54,333 bases of DNA from Mesorhizobium sp. LNHC252B00 (GTDB lineage Bacteria; Pseudomonadota; Alphaproteobacteria; Rhizobiales; Rhizobiaceae). Location of the stretch: NCBI RefSeq assembly GCF_000502955.1, contig NZ_AYWO01000002.1, positions 233,737-288,069 on the forward strand, read 5' to 3'. A program made the translations under genes and the position numbers. Position 1 is the stretch's first letter. The number at the start of each line of letters is the position of its first letter. Positions 22,298 to 31,629 of the stretch are shown in pieces. A model generated the notes under the pieces. It had not been told where the DNA came from. It was given only the letters and a program-made list of their open reading frames with translations, and made no database searches.

Positions 22298-22737
22298 CTA
22301 TCGTTTCGGCTCGATCAGGTCCCAGAGATTGCCGTGGGATCGGCGAAAACGGCCACCGTGCCGTAGGCCTCAAAGCGCGGCGCTTCGCGGAATTCGACGC
22401 CCTTCTCCAGCATCGCTGCATGGTCGCGGGCAAAATCGTCGGTTTCGAGGAACAGGAAGACCCGCCCGCCGGTCTGGTTGCCGATGCTTCTGCTCTGTGC
22501 CTCGTCGGAAGCCTCGGCCAGCAGCAGCTTGGCACCTTGTCCGTCGGCCGGCGCCACCGTGACCCAGCGCTTGCCGCCGCCGAGATCGATGTCCTCGATG
22601 AGCAGAAAGCCCAGCCGCTCGACATACCAGTCGATCGCCGCCTCATAATCGGCGACGACCAGGGCAACGGTCGCGACGCGGCGGTGTTCAGCGAACCCGG
22701 TTATGCCTGAGGCTTGCTGATCGTTACTGCCGCTCAT
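22298..22737 (-). pseudogene. VOC-family protein gene with a C-terminal frameshift
   Basis: A glyoxalase/bleomycin-resistance-like protein of about 145 residues (VALVVADYEAAIDWYVERLGF, then KRWVTVAPADG, then FLFLETDDF). The annotated frame ends abnormally in ADPTAISGT at 22315. Adding one base in the CCC run at 22336-22338 restores the family ending HGNLWDLIEPKR and a stop at 22298-22300. So one C is missing, either a real mutation or a sequencing error in a short homopolymer. The start ATG overlaps the preceding gene's stop as ATGA. The last 13 residues are affected, while most of the fold is intact, so a partly functional product is possible. Confidence 0.75.
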
Positions 22738-23111
22738 TTGTTTCGGATCGCAAAGCGCCCGATCAGGCGGCGCTCGGTGATGTCGTAGACGAAGATCGTG
22801 CGGCTGCCGTCGGCTAGCTCGGCATCGACGGAGACTCGATTGCCGGACAGCGACTGGCTGATCACCTTGGCACCAACCGGCAGCACGATATCGCCGTTGA
22901 TCGGTTCGCCGGCGGGGGTCTGGATATCGCCAGCCAGCGGCGGGTTCGCCGGCGGTGCGTTGCGCGCTTTGTAGACAAGGGCGCCGATCACCACCATAAG
23001 GGCGAGGAACAGCAGGCCGAGATTGATCCCGACGAAGCGGACGAGTTTCCTGCGCACCTTTTCGACCTCGGGGTCGAGCGGCTTTTCCTGGTCTTCCTCG
23101 GCGATGGCCAT
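22734..23111 (-). CDS. DUF6476-like single-pass membrane protein
   Basis: A 125-residue protein with a charged cytoplasmic N-terminus (EEDQEKPLDPEVEKVRRKLVRF), one membrane helix (about 27-48), and a periplasmic domain with a beta-rich, repeat-like pattern (GDIVLPVGAKVISQSLSGNRV). I recognise it as an alphaproteobacterial conserved family, probably DUF6476. It is divergent from rluD with only 26 bp between the start codons, and its stop overlaps the start of the next gene, so those two are coupled. Confidence 0.65.
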   Translation of the reverse strand: MAIAEEDQEKPLDPEVEKVRRKLVRFVGINLGLLFLALMVVIGALVYKARNAPPANPPLAGDIQTPAGEPINGDIVLPVGAKVISQSLSGNRVSVDAELADGSRTIFVYDITERRLIGRFAIRNK

Positions 23112-23137
23112 AGCAGAACATTCCGGAACGGTTTTCG

Positions 23138-24178
23138 ATGAGCGCTCATAGCGAAGAGGCCCCTGAATTGATAGAGGCGGCGCCCACCGTGCTGGTGGCG
23201 GGCGCGGATGCGGCCGGTCAACGCCTCGACCAGTGGCTGGCGGCAAGCCTCGGCCGGGATATGTCGCGCAGCCGCGTGCAGATGCTGATCAGGCAGGGCG
23301 CGGTCAGCGTCGACGGCAAACCGGTCGACGAGACCAAGCGCAAGATGACGCCGGGTGAAAGCGTCTCGGTCGTCATGCCGGAGCCGGAACCGGCGGAGCC
23401 GCAAGGCGAAAACATCGCGCTCGATGTGCTCTATGAGGACGACGAACTGATCGTCATCAACAAGCCGGCGGGGCTTGTCGTGCATCCCGGCGCCGGCAAC
23501 TGGACCGGCACGCTGGTCAATGCGCTGATCCATCACTGTGGCGACAGTCTTTCCGGCATCGGCGGCGTGCGCCGGCCCGGCATCGTGCACCGCCTCGACA
23601 AGGAGACCAGCGGCGTCATGGTGATCGCCAAGACCGACCGCGCCCACAAGTCGCTGTCCGAAGCCTTCGCCGATCACGGCCTGACCGGCGATCTCGAACG
23701 TGCCTATCTGGCACTGGTTTGGGGCATACCGCAGAGGCCGACCGGAAAGGTCGATGCGCCGCTCGGCCGCGCCGCCGATCGCGTGCGCCGTGCCGTGGTG
23801 CCGGAAGGACGCGACGATGCCCGCCATGCGGTTACCCACTTTGCCGTCCAGGAGCGCTTCGGCGAGACACAGCAGGAATTCGCCACGGCAAGTCTGGTCG
23901 AGTGCCGGCTCGAAACCGGCCGCACCCACCAGATCCGCGTCCACATGGCGCATATCGGCCATCCCGTGATCGGCGATCCAGACTATGGTCAGGCCTTCCG
24001 CACCAAGGCCAACCGGCTGCCCGAACCGCTGAAAAGTCAGGTCAAGACCTTTCCCCGGCAAGCTTTGCACGCCTGGCTCCTTGCATTTCGCCACCCGAGT
24101 ACCCATCTAGCGATGAGGTTCGAAGCGCCTATACCGAGGGATATGGAGGAACTCGTATGCGGCTTTCGCAAGCTCTGA
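23138..24178 (+). CDS. rluD: RluD-family 23S rRNA pseudouridine synthase
   Basis: 346 residues. An S4 RNA-binding domain (about 25-85, QRLDQWLAASLGRDMSRSRVQ) precedes the RluA-type catalytic domain. That domain has NKPAGLVVHPGAGN and the catalytic Asp154 in GIVHRLDKETSG, then RTHQIRVHMAHIGHPVIGDPDYG. It should make pseudouridines in helix 69 of 23S rRNA (positions 1911/1915/1917 in E. coli numbering). The promoter must overlap the start of the divergent membrane-protein gene, because the gap is just 26 bp. Confidence 0.92.
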   Translation: MSAHSEEAPELIEAAPTVLVAGADAAGQRLDQWLAASLGRDMSRSRVQMLIRQGAVSVDGKPVDETKRKMTPGESVSVVMPEPEPAEPQGENIALDVLYEDDELIVINKPAGLVVHPGAGNWTGTLVNALIHHCGDSLSGIGGVRRPGIVHRLDKETSGVMVIAKTDRAHKSLSEAFADHGLTGDLERAYLALVWGIPQRPTGKVDAPLGRAADRVRRAVVPEGRDDARHAVTHFAVQERFGETQQEFATASLVECRLETGRTHQIRVHMAHIGHPVIGDPDYGQAFRTKANRLPEPLKSQVKTFPRQALHAWLLAFRHPSTHLAMRFEAPIPRDMEELVCGFRKL

Positions 24179-24367
24179 ACCTGCTCCAGAAAACTTGAGC
24201 GGCGTTGTTCACTTCAGCGTGACACACTGTTTCGTGTTGAACAAATGCCTGTCTTTTCTGGTTTTGTTCCTGTATAACCACTGACGTCGCGAGCGAGCCG
24301 TTTGGTGCTCGCGTCATATGCCCGCCGCGTTTCGGGGGCATCACTCCAATAGAGAGGGGGCGCTATC

Positions 24368-25279
24368 ATGGCCCAGTCATTACCCAGTATCGTTTCCGGC
24401 GAAGGCGGCCTCAGCCGCTACCTGGAAGAAATCCGTCGCTTTCCCATGCTGCAGCCGCAGGAAGAGTACATGCTCGCCAAGCGTTATGCCGAGCATGAAG
24501 ACACCACGGCTGCGCACAAGCTCGTCACCAGCCACCTCAGGCTCGTCGCCAAGATCGCCATGGGCTATCGCGGCTACGGTTTGCCGATCGGCGAAGTGAT
24601 TTCGGAAGGCAATGTCGGCCTGATGCAGGCCGTCAAGAAATTCGAACCGGAGCGTGGCTTCCGCCTCGCGACCTATGCCATGTGGTGGATCAAGGCCTCG
24701 ATCCAGGAGTACATCCTGCGCTCGTGGAGCCTGGTCAAGATGGGCACGACCGCCAACCAGAAGCGCCTGTTCTTCAACCTGCGCAAGGTGAAGGGCAAGA
24801 TCCAGGCGCTCGATGACGGCGACTTGAAGCCCGACCAGATCGCCGAGATCGCCACCAGGCTGAACGTTTCCGAAGCCGAAGTGGTGTCGATGAACCGCCG
24901 CCTGTCGGGCGACGCCTCGCTCAATGCCCCGATCCGGGCGAGCGAAGGTGAGTCCGGCGAATGGCAGGACTGGCTGGTCGACGACCACGAAAGCCAGGAA
25001 GAGATGCTGATCGAGCAGGACGAGTTGGAGAACCGGCGCGGCATGCTGTCGGGCGCCCTTGCCGTGCTCAACGAGCGCGAGCGGCGCATCTTCGAGGCCC
25101 GTCGCCTCGCCGAGGAGCCGCTGACGCTGGAAGAGCTGTCGTCCGAGTTCGACATCAGCCGCGAGCGCGTGCGCCAGATCGAGGTGCGTGCCTTTGAGAA
25201 GGTGCAGGATGCGGTCAAGGCCGCCGCCAAGCGTCAGACCCAGGCGCTGCGCACCATCGAAGCCCAACCGGCGGCGTAA
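24368..25279 (+). CDS. rpoH: RNA polymerase heat-shock sigma factor RpoH (sigma-32)
   Basis: 303 residues. Region 2 has SHLRLVAKIAMGYRGYGLP, ISEGNVGLMQAVKKFEPERGFRLATYAMWWIKA. The RpoH box follows as QKRLFFNLRK, the feature that separates RpoH from other group sigma factors. Region 4 has EEPLTLEELSSEFDISRERVRQIEVRAFEKVQ. Rhizobia often have two rpoH genes; this one is nearer RpoH1 by overall look, but I cannot prove it. The 190-bp leader contains a TATAAC element at 24273-24278 that could be a -10 box. A terminator follows at 25304. Confidence 0.95.
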   Translation: MAQSLPSIVSGEGGLSRYLEEIRRFPMLQPQEEYMLAKRYAEHEDTTAAHKLVTSHLRLVAKIAMGYRGYGLPIGEVISEGNVGLMQAVKKFEPERGFRLATYAMWWIKASIQEYILRSWSLVKMGTTANQKRLFFNLRKVKGKIQALDDGDLKPDQIAEIATRLNVSEAEVVSMNRRLSGDASLNAPIRASEGESGEWQDWLVDDHESQEEMLIEQDELENRRGMLSGALAVLNERERRIFEARRLAEEPLTLEELSSEFDISRERVRQIEVRAFEKVQDAVKAAAKRQTQALRTIEAQPAA

Positions 25280-25303
25280 AGCCAGTATCGGCAATGAAAC
25301 AAC

Positions 25304-25335
25304 GGCGGCGTCAGGAAACTGGTGCCGCCTTTTTT
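25304..25335 (+). terminator. Rho-independent terminator of rpoH
   Basis: GGCGGC (25304-25309) pairs with GCCGCC (25324-25329), followed by a run of six T. It lies 25 bp past the rpoH stop codon. Confidence 0.75.
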
Positions 25336-25441
25336 GTGTCTAACCTTTGCGCCGGCGATTGGCGAAAGCCAGGGCGACATCCGATCCCCCTTGCGGGGGA
25401 GATCGGCAATTTCACCGGCCGCGCCCGGCACAAAATACTTC

Positions 25442-26302
25442 TCACAGCCCATCCAGCGGAAACTTCAGGTACCGCCGGCCATTCGCCTCGGGCTCCGGCA
25501 GCCGTCCGCCATTCATGTTGACCTGCAGCGCATGCAGGATCAGCCTCGGCATCGGCAGCGTCCTGTCCCGAGCCTCGCGCAGGGCGACGAACTCGGCCTC
25601 GCTGCGGGCGGCGACGAGATGGGTGTTGGTCGCCTTCTGCGCCGCCACCGTGCTTTCCCACAAGGGCTCGCGGCCGCCGGGCTGATAGTCATGGCCGACG
25701 AAGACGCGCGTCTCGTCCGGCAGCGCCAGAATGTCCTGGATCGATCGCCAGAGCCGCCCGGCACTGCCGCCGGGAAAATCCGTCCTCGCCGTACCGCTGT
25801 CGGGCATGAACAGTGTATCGTGGACAAAGGCGGCATCGCCGACCACGTAGGTGATCGAGGCCAACGTGTGCCCGGGCGAGAACAGCACCTTGACCGGAAG
25901 CGTGCCGACCTGAAAGGTTTCGCCTTCGGCAAAAAGCCTGTCCCACTGTGAACCGTCGGCGGGAAAATCCGGCCAGTTGTAGATCGCCTTCCACAGTTTC
26001 TGGACGCCGACGACCCTGTCGCCGATCGCCGTCGGTGCGCCGGTCCTCTCTCTCAGATAGTGCGCCGCCGAGAAATGGTCGGCATGCGGATGGGTGTCGA
26101 GGATCCATTCGACGCTCAGCCCCTGCTCGCTGATGAAATCGAGCAGGACATCGGCATTCTTCGTTGCCGTGGCGCCGGATCTTTCGTCGAAATCGAGGAT
26201 CGGATCGATGATGGCGCATCGCTTCGTCGCCTGGTCGGCGACGACATACTGAATGGCCCCAGTCGGCTTGTCGTAGAAGCCGCTGACCTGCGGCCTGGCC
26301 AA
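25442..26302 (-). CDS. Metallo-beta-lactamase-fold hydrolase (persulfide-dioxygenase/ETHE1-like)
   Basis: About 286 residues. The metal motif is DTHPHADH, with further ligands in FSPGHTLASI and MPDSGTARTDFPGG, plus VGHDYQPGG near the C-terminus. This combination matches the ETHE1/Blh persulfide dioxygenase family, acting on glutathione persulfide. No ATG fits the family's N-terminus. A TTG at 26302 gives LARPQVSGFYDKPTG, with GGA 8 bp upstream. An in-frame ATG at 26404 gives 34 extra residues and is the alternative. It is followed to the right by a peroxiredoxin on the same strand, a sensible redox pairing. Confidence 0.8.
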   Translation of the reverse strand: MARPQVSGFYDKPTGAIQYVVADQATKRCAIIDPILDFDERSGATATKNADVLLDFISEQGLSVEWILDTHPHADHFSAAHYLRERTGAPTAIGDRVVGVQKLWKAIYNWPDFPADGSQWDRLFAEGETFQVGTLPVKVLFSPGHTLASITYVVGDAAFVHDTLFMPDSGTARTDFPGGSAGRLWRSIQDILALPDETRVFVGHDYQPGGREPLWESTVAAQKATNTHLVAARSEAEFVALREARDRTLPMPRLILHALQVNMNGGRLPEPEANGRRYLKFPLDGL

Positions 26303-26454
26303 AGCTACGTCCAATTTCGGCTTCCCCACGCTTGGCCAGCAGGAACTATTTTCTCTGACGGCACCTGAAAGGAGCATGGTTGTCCGCTCGGGTGACCCAG
26401 TCAAGTATCATTTCGCTCGCAGCGACGAGAACGCCAAAAACTGTTCCGAAGCAA

Positions 26455-27114
26455 TCAGGCGGATGGCTGCTTGGTCTTCCTCAGATAGGGCAGGATGGTC
26501 TCGTAAGCGCCGAAACGCTTGATCGCATCCTCGTTGGAAACGGCGGCGGTGATGATGACGTCCTCGCCCTGCTTCCAGTTCGCCGGCGTCGCCACCTGAT
26601 GCTTGGCGGTCAGCTGCATGGAATCGACCGCGCGCAGAATCTCGTCGAAGTTGCGGCCCGTGGTCATCGGGTAGGTCAGCACCAGCTTGATCTTCTTGTC
26701 CGGTCCGATGACGTAGACCGAGCGCACCGTGGCGTTGTCGGCGGGCGTGCGGCCCTCCGACGTTTCGCCGGCACCGGCGGGCAGCATGTCATAGAGCTTG
26801 GCGACCTTGAGATCCTTGTCGCCGATCAGCGGATAGTGCACCGTTTGGCCGGTCGCCGTCTTGATGTCGGCCTGCCACTTGTCGTGGCTCGCAACCGGAT
26901 CGACCGAAATGCCGATGATCTTGACGTTGCGCTTCTTGAACTCACCCTCAAGCCCGGCCATCGTGCCAAGCTCGGTCGTGCAGACCGGCGTGAAATTCTT
27001 CGGGTGGCTGAACAGGATCGCCCAGCCGTCACCGATCCATTCATGGAATTTGATCGTCCCTTGCGTGGTCTCGGCGGTGAAATCCGGCGCGATATCGTTG
27101 ATACGAAGGCTCAT
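26455..27114 (-). CDS. 1-Cys peroxiredoxin (Prx6/AhpC-TSA family)
   Basis: 219 residues. The peroxidatic Cys45 is in NFTPVCTTELG. No other cysteine is present, so it is a 1-Cys enzyme of the Prx6 class, which depends on an outside thiol for recycling. The Prx6 C-terminal extension (TPANWKQGEDVII and beyond) is complete. The ATG at 27114 follows GGGGAGA, which decides it over a longer frame. It removes hydrogen peroxide or alkyl peroxides in the cytoplasm. Confidence 0.9.
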   Translation of the reverse strand: MSLRINDIAPDFTAETTQGTIKFHEWIGDGWAILFSHPKNFTPVCTTELGTMAGLEGEFKKRNVKIIGISVDPVASHDKWQADIKTATGQTVHYPLIGDKDLKVAKLYDMLPAGAGETSEGRTPADNATVRSVYVIGPDKKIKLVLTYPMTTGRNFDEILRAVDSMQLTAKHQVATPANWKQGEDVIITAAVSNEDAIKRFGAYETILPYLRKTKQPSA

Positions 27115-27332
27115 GGAACATCTCCCCTGTAAACAGATTCCGCCAGAAGCAAGAGGCGGCAAACCATGGCCGCCATCACATGTCCACGCTCCGGCAATCG
27201 CCATCTTAGCGCAAAAATTGCGGCCGCGAGATAATATCAAACTCTTGTCGGCGGAAGTGCGAGAATTTTCATGCTGCCGGGGGCACCGCCAGCGGATGAG
27301 AGCTTTGGTTTGAACTCGAAGTGCGCGCTGCC

Positions 27333-27698
27333 TCAGGTCTTGTTGACCGCCAAGGTCGCCGTCAGGTCTTCCATCCGCTGCGCCAGCGCGCCAAGCGCAT
27401 TGGTCAGCACGCTGTCGTTCTTGTCGGCCTTGGTCAGGGCGTCGTCGCGGGTCTTGCGCAAGGTCAGCACTTCGCTTTCCATGCCCTTGACGCGCTTCTG
27501 CAGCTCCGAGAGTTCGTCCATCACCATGATGCCGGCCATCACCGTCAGCCGCTGGTCGCCGATCTCGCCAAAGGAGTCCTTCAGATGCGAGACATAGCGG
27601 TCGAAACGTTCGGCAAGGTCGATCAGATGATCTTCCTGGCCTTCGTCGCAGGCCATCCGATACTGTTTGCCGTCGATGGAAACCGTGACTTGAGCCAT
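27333..27698 (-). CDS. zapA: Cell division protein ZapA
   Basis: 121 residues. The N-terminal globular domain (AQVTVSIDGKQYRMACDEGQEDHLIDLAERFDRYV) and long C-terminal coiled coil (about 70-115) are as in ZapA, which bundles FtsZ filaments at the division ring. It lies 20 bp after a coiled-coil gene in one operon. Confidence 0.85.
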   Translation of the reverse strand: MAQVTVSIDGKQYRMACDEGQEDHLIDLAERFDRYVSHLKDSFGEIGDQRLTVMAGIMVMDELSELQKRVKGMESEVLTLRKTRDDALTKADKNDSVLTNALGALAQRMEDLTATLAVNKT

Positions 27699-27718
27699 GA
27701 GCCTACCTGTCCAGCCCC

Positions 27719-27991
27719 CTACCTGTCCAACACAGCGCGGATGGTTTCCATGGCGGTCACCAGCCGTCGCGAGACTTCCTTGTTGGCGTCTTCCAGCCGT
27801 TCGGCACGCGCTTCGGAATTGTCGAGTTCCTGTGCCAGCCGGGAGCGGTCGGCATTCATCCGCTGCACCTCGGCCTCGGCTTCCGAGTAATCGCGCTCAT
27901 GCTCGAGCTTGGCCGCGACAGCGTTTTCCAGCCCCTCGATGGCCTTTCCCAGCCTGGCGATAACTTCCTTGAGTGTGGCTTCCCCGGTCAT
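27719..27991 (-). CDS. DUF4164 coiled-coil protein upstream of zapA
   Basis: A 90-residue, fully helical, heptad-rich protein (IARLGKAIEGLENAVAAKLEHE...). This family is regularly found directly before zapA in Rhizobiales, so a role in Z-ring assembly is likely by association, not shown. It is divergent from tkt with a 262-bp gap. Confidence 0.75.
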   Translation of the reverse strand: MTGEATLKEVIARLGKAIEGLENAVAAKLEHERDYSEAEAEVQRMNADRSRLAQELDNSEARAERLEDANKEVSRRLVTAMETIRAVLDR

Positions 27992-28253
27992 GGCCTTCTT
28001 CCTGTGCCCTGCCCATCACCGAATCGTTCGCGTTCAGAACGCGTTATTCAGGAAACATTAGGCACCGGGTGAAGGCAACGTCAACAAAGCTCTCGCGACT
28101 GTCCCCTGCTAACGCTAATGTAGACCCGCCGCCGGCATCACAAGGCCGGCAAATGTGCACCGATTTGTTGACTAAAAGCGCGCGCCTGCTATGTGTCGCG
28201 CACCCTTTTCAAGGGCTCTCCCAAGCCCCCAAACCCCCACTTCTGGAGGAATC

Positions 28254-30245
28254 ATGACGTCGCGTGAACAACATGACCGGATGGCCAATGCGATCCGCTT
28301 TCTCTCCATGGATGCAGTCGAGAAGGCAAATTCCGGCCATCCCGGCCTGCCGATGGGTTGCGCCGACATCGCCACGGTGCTGTTCACGCGCTTCCTGAAA
28401 TATGATCCCAAGGCCCCGCACTGGGCCGACCGCGATCGTTTCATCTTGTCGGCCGGCCATGGCTCGATGCTGCTCTATTCGCTGCTGCATCTGACTGGCT
28501 ACGAAGACATGACCATCGACCAGATAAAGCACTTCCGCCAGTTGGGCTCGAAGACTGCTGGCCACCCCGAATACGGCCATGCCACCGGCATCGAGACGAC
28601 GACCGGCCCGCTTGGCCAGGGCCTCGCCAATTCGGTCGGCTTCGCTCTCGGCGAGCGCATCATGAACGCCGCCTTCGGCAACGATCTCGTCGATCACTAC
28701 ACCTACGTGCTTGCTGGCGACGGCTGCCTGATGGAAGGCGTCTCCCAGGAAGCCATCGCGCTTGCCGGGCACCTCAAGCTCAACAAGCTGATCGTCTTCT
28801 GGGACAACAACAACATCTCGATCGACGGTCCGGTATCGCTGTCCGACAACACCGATCAGGTCGCCCGCTTCCAGGCCTCCGGCTGGAATGCCAGCCACAT
28901 CGACGGCACCGACCCGGAAGCCATCGCCTATGCGATCGAAGCCGCCCGTCATTCCGACAAGCCGACGATGATCGCCTGCAAGACGACCATCGGCTTCGGC
29001 GCACCGACCAAGGCCGGCACCAACAAGGCGCACGGCTCACCGCTCGGCGCCGACGAGATCGCCGGCGCGCGCAAGTTCTTCAACTGGGATTCGCCGCCCT
29101 TCGAGATCCCGGCCGACATCCTCGACGCCTGGCGCACCGCCGGCAAGGCCGGCGTCAAGGCGCGCACCGACTGGGAAGGCCGCCTCGCCAAGGCCGACGC
29201 GAAGCTGCAGGCCGAGTTCGAGCGCCGCATCAGCGGCAAGCTGCCGTCTGATTTCGACGCCGTCATTGCCGATTACAAGAAGAAGCTCTCGGCCGACAAG
29301 CCGAAGGTCGCCACCCGCAAGTCGTCCGAGATGGCACTGGAAATTATCAACGGCGCCGTGCCCGAGACCATCGGCGGTTCCGCCGACCTGACCGGCTCCA
29401 ACAACACCAAAACCAGCCAGACCAAGAACATCACATCAGACGATTATGGCCAGCGCTATGTCCACTTCGGCATCCGTGAGCACGGCATGGCGGCCGCGAT
29501 CAACGGCCTGACGCTGCATGGCGGCCTCATCGCCTATGGCGGCACTTTCCTGTGCTTCTCCGACTATGCCCGTCCGTCGATGCGGCTGGCGTCGCTGATG
29601 GGCATCCGCTCGATCTTCGTCATGACCCATGACTCCATCGGTCTGGGCGAGGACGGCCCGACCCACCAGCCGGTCGAGCATCTGGCCGCATTGCGCGCCA
29701 TCCCCAACCACAATGTCTTCCGCCCGGCCGACGCGGTGGAAACCGCCGAGTGCTGGCAGATCGCCCTCGCATCGGAAAAGACGCCGTCGACGCTGGCGCT
29801 GACCCGCCAGAACCTGCCGACGGTGCGCAACGAATTCGTTGCCAGGAACCTGAGCAGCCAGGGCGCCTATGAACTGGCCGCAGCCAGCGGCGAGGCGGCG
29901 GTGACGATCTTCGCCACCGGCTCCGAGGTCGAGATCGCGCTCGGTGCCCGCGACCTGCTTGAAAAGCATGGTCATCCCACACGCGTCGTCTCGGTGCCTT
30001 GCTTCGAGCTGTTTGACCAGCAGAGCGCCGACTATCGAAAGGCGACGATCGGCGACGCGCCGGTCAAGATGGCGATTGAAGCCAGCATCCGCCAGGGCTG
30101 GGATCATCTGATCGGCTCCGACGGCATCTTCATCGGCATGACCGGTTTCGGGGCTTCGGGCAGCATCGAACAGCTTTATCCGCATTTCGGCATCACCGCC
30201 GAAGCTGCGGCCAACGCGGCGGAAGCCCGCCTGCATGCCAAGTAG
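28254..30245 (+). CDS. tkt: Transketolase
   Basis: 663 residues, normal for the family. The thiamine-diphosphate half has [24 protein letters not shown], and [13 protein letters not shown] followed by the NNNISIDG metal loop. The pyrimidine-binding half has [19 protein letters not shown], with the catalytic Glu in REHGM. It interconverts pentose and hexose/triose phosphates. The ATG at 28254 follows GGAGGAA; an upstream in-frame codon lacks a ribosome site. It leads a gap-pgk-fba cluster, which provides glycolytic and gluconeogenic steps. Confidence 0.97.
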   Translation: MTSREQHDRMANAIRFLSMDAVEKANSGHPGLPMGCADIATVLFTRFLKYDPKAPHWADRDRFILSAGHGSMLLYSLLHLTGYEDMTIDQIKHFRQLGSKTAGHPEYGHATGIETTTGPLGQGLANSVGFALGERIMNAAFGNDLVDHYTYVLAGDGCLMEGVSQEAIALAGHLKLNKLIVFWDNNNISIDGPVSLSDNTDQVARFQASGWNASHIDGTDPEAIAYAIEAARHSDKPTMIACKTTIGFGAPTKAGTNKAHGSPLGADEIAGARKFFNWDSPPFEIPADILDAWRTAGKAGVKARTDWEGRLAKADAKLQAEFERRISGKLPSDFDAVIADYKKKLSADKPKVATRKSSEMALEIINGAVPETIGGSADLTGSNNTKTSQTKNITSDDYGQRYVHFGIREHGMAAAINGLTLHGGLIAYGGTFLCFSDYARPSMRLASLMGIRSIFVMTHDSIGLGEDGPTHQPVEHLAALRAIPNHNVFRPADAVETAECWQIALASEKTPSTLALTRQNLPTVRNEFVARNLSSQGAYELAAASGEAAVTIFATGSEVEIALGARDLLEKHGHPTRVVSVPCFELFDQQSADYRKATIGDAPVKMAIEASIRQGWDHLIGSDGIFIGMTGFGASGSIEQLYPHFGITAEAAANAAEARLHAK

Positions 30246-30300
30246 GTTGGTTCAAAGCCGGCGAAATCGCGCAAGGCGGTTTCGCCGGGCTGGCCCAACC
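30245..30300. other. Strong inverted repeat between tkt and gap
   Basis: The inner stem pairs CCGGCGAAATCG (30258-30269) with CGGTTTCGCCGG (30277-30288), with one G-U. An outer stem pairs GGTTGG (30245-30250) with CCAACC (30295-30300). No T-run follows, so it is a processing or attenuation hairpin in the tkt-gap message, not a clear terminator. Confidence 0.6.
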
Positions 30301-30402
30301 TAATCGATTTAAATCCACATCGCTGCGGCTGGATTCTTTCCGCTTCCGCCGCTATGAAACTGCGGACCCATCGTCTGCCGTCCAGCTCCCAGGGAGAGAA
30401 TA

Positions 30403-31413
30403 ATGACCGTCAGAGTTGCCATCAACGGATTCGGCCGCATCGGCCGCAACATCCTGCGCGCCATCCATGAATCCGGCCGCAGGGACATAGACGTCGTCGC
30501 AGTCAACGACCTCGGCCCGGTCGAGACCAACGCGCACCTCTTGCGCTACGACAGCGTGCACGGCCGCTTCCCGCATGAAGTCTCGGTGTCCGGCGACCAG
30601 ATCACCGTCGGCAAGGAGACGTTCAAGGTCACCGCAATCAAGGATCCGACGCAGCTGCCGTGGAAGGAACTTGGCATCGACATCGCACTCGAATGCACCG
30701 GCATCTTCACCGCCCGCGACAAGGCAGCCGCGCATCTGACCGCCGGCGCCAAGCGCGTCATCGTTTCGGCCCCGGCCGAAGGCGCCGACCTCACCGTGGT
30801 CTACGGCATCAACCACGACCAGCTGACCAAGGACCACATCATCATCTCGAATGCGTCCTGCACCACCAACTGCCTGGCGCCGCTGGCAGCCGTGCTGCAC
30901 GAGACGGTCGGCATCGAAAAGGGCATGATGACGACCATCCATTCCTATACAGGCGACCAGCCGACGCTGGACACCATGCACAAGGATCTCTACCGCGCCC
31001 GCGCCGCCGCCCTGTCGCAGATACCGACCTCGACCGGTGCCGCCAAGGCGATCGGCCTCGTGCTGCCCGACCTCAAGGGCAAGCTTGACGGCATCTCGAT
31101 CCGCGTGCCGACCCCGAACGTCTCTGTCGTCGACTTCAAGTTCATCGCCAAGCGTGCGACCACCGTCCAGGAGATCAACGACGCAGTGATCGCCGCTTCC
31201 AACGGCAAGCTGAAGGGTATCCTCGGCGTCACCCATCACCCGAACGTCTCGATCGACTTCAATCACGATCCGCGCTCCTCGATCGTGGCGCTCGACCAGA
31301 CCAAGGTGATGGACGGCAACTTCGTTTCGGTGCTGTCCTGGTACGACAACGAATGGGGTTTTTCCAACCGCATGGGCGATACAGCAGTCGCCTTCGGCAA
31401 GACCATCGCCTGA
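30403..31413 (+). CDS. gap: Glyceraldehyde-3-phosphate dehydrogenase
   Basis: 336 residues. The NAD-binding GFGRIGRN is at 9-16. The catalytic Cys153 is in SNASCTTNCLAP, and the His partner is in the SYTGDQPTLD region. It makes 1,3-bisphosphoglycerate from glyceraldehyde 3-phosphate. It sits 157 bp after tkt and ends in a clear terminator. Confidence 0.97.
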   Translation: MTVRVAINGFGRIGRNILRAIHESGRRDIDVVAVNDLGPVETNAHLLRYDSVHGRFPHEVSVSGDQITVGKETFKVTAIKDPTQLPWKELGIDIALECTGIFTARDKAAAHLTAGAKRVIVSAPAEGADLTVVYGINHDQLTKDHIIISNASCTTNCLAPLAAVLHETVGIEKGMMTTIHSYTGDQPTLDTMHKDLYRARAAALSQIPTSTGAAKAIGLVLPDLKGKLDGISIRVPTPNVSVVDFKFIAKRATTVQEINDAVIAASNGKLKGILGVTHHPNVSIDFNHDPRSSIVALDQTKVMDGNFVSVLSWYDNEWGFSNRMGDTAVAFGKTIA

Positions 31414-31441
31414 TCGCGGACCCATCTTCTCGAGACGTGAG

Positions 31442-31467
31442 ACGCCCGGCTTCGTCCGGGCGTTTTT
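31442..31467 (+). terminator. Rho-independent terminator of gap
   Basis: ACGCCCGG (31442-31449) pairs with CCGGGCGT (31456-31463) around a six-base loop and is followed by TTTT. It is 28 bp downstream of the gap stop, so the antiporter gene that follows needs its own promoter. Confidence 0.88.
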
Positions 31468-31629
31468 CATGAGTGCGCCTTGCGCCTTCACAATTGGGGT
31501 CCTGAGCGCCAAAACATCCGAAAATCAGCGGCATAGGCAAAAAACCACCCCGCTGCCTTGCACTGGTCATGTCTTCGCCCCACTCTGCCGTGAAGCGAGA
31601 GAAAGAGGAATTCGAGGGGCAAATCACGG

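Noticed and set aside
27115..27332. Possible 6S RNA (ssrS), which often lies downstream of zapA
   Set aside because: I could not find the long interrupted helix and central bubble of 6S RNA in this 218-bp gap. A covariance-model search is needed.
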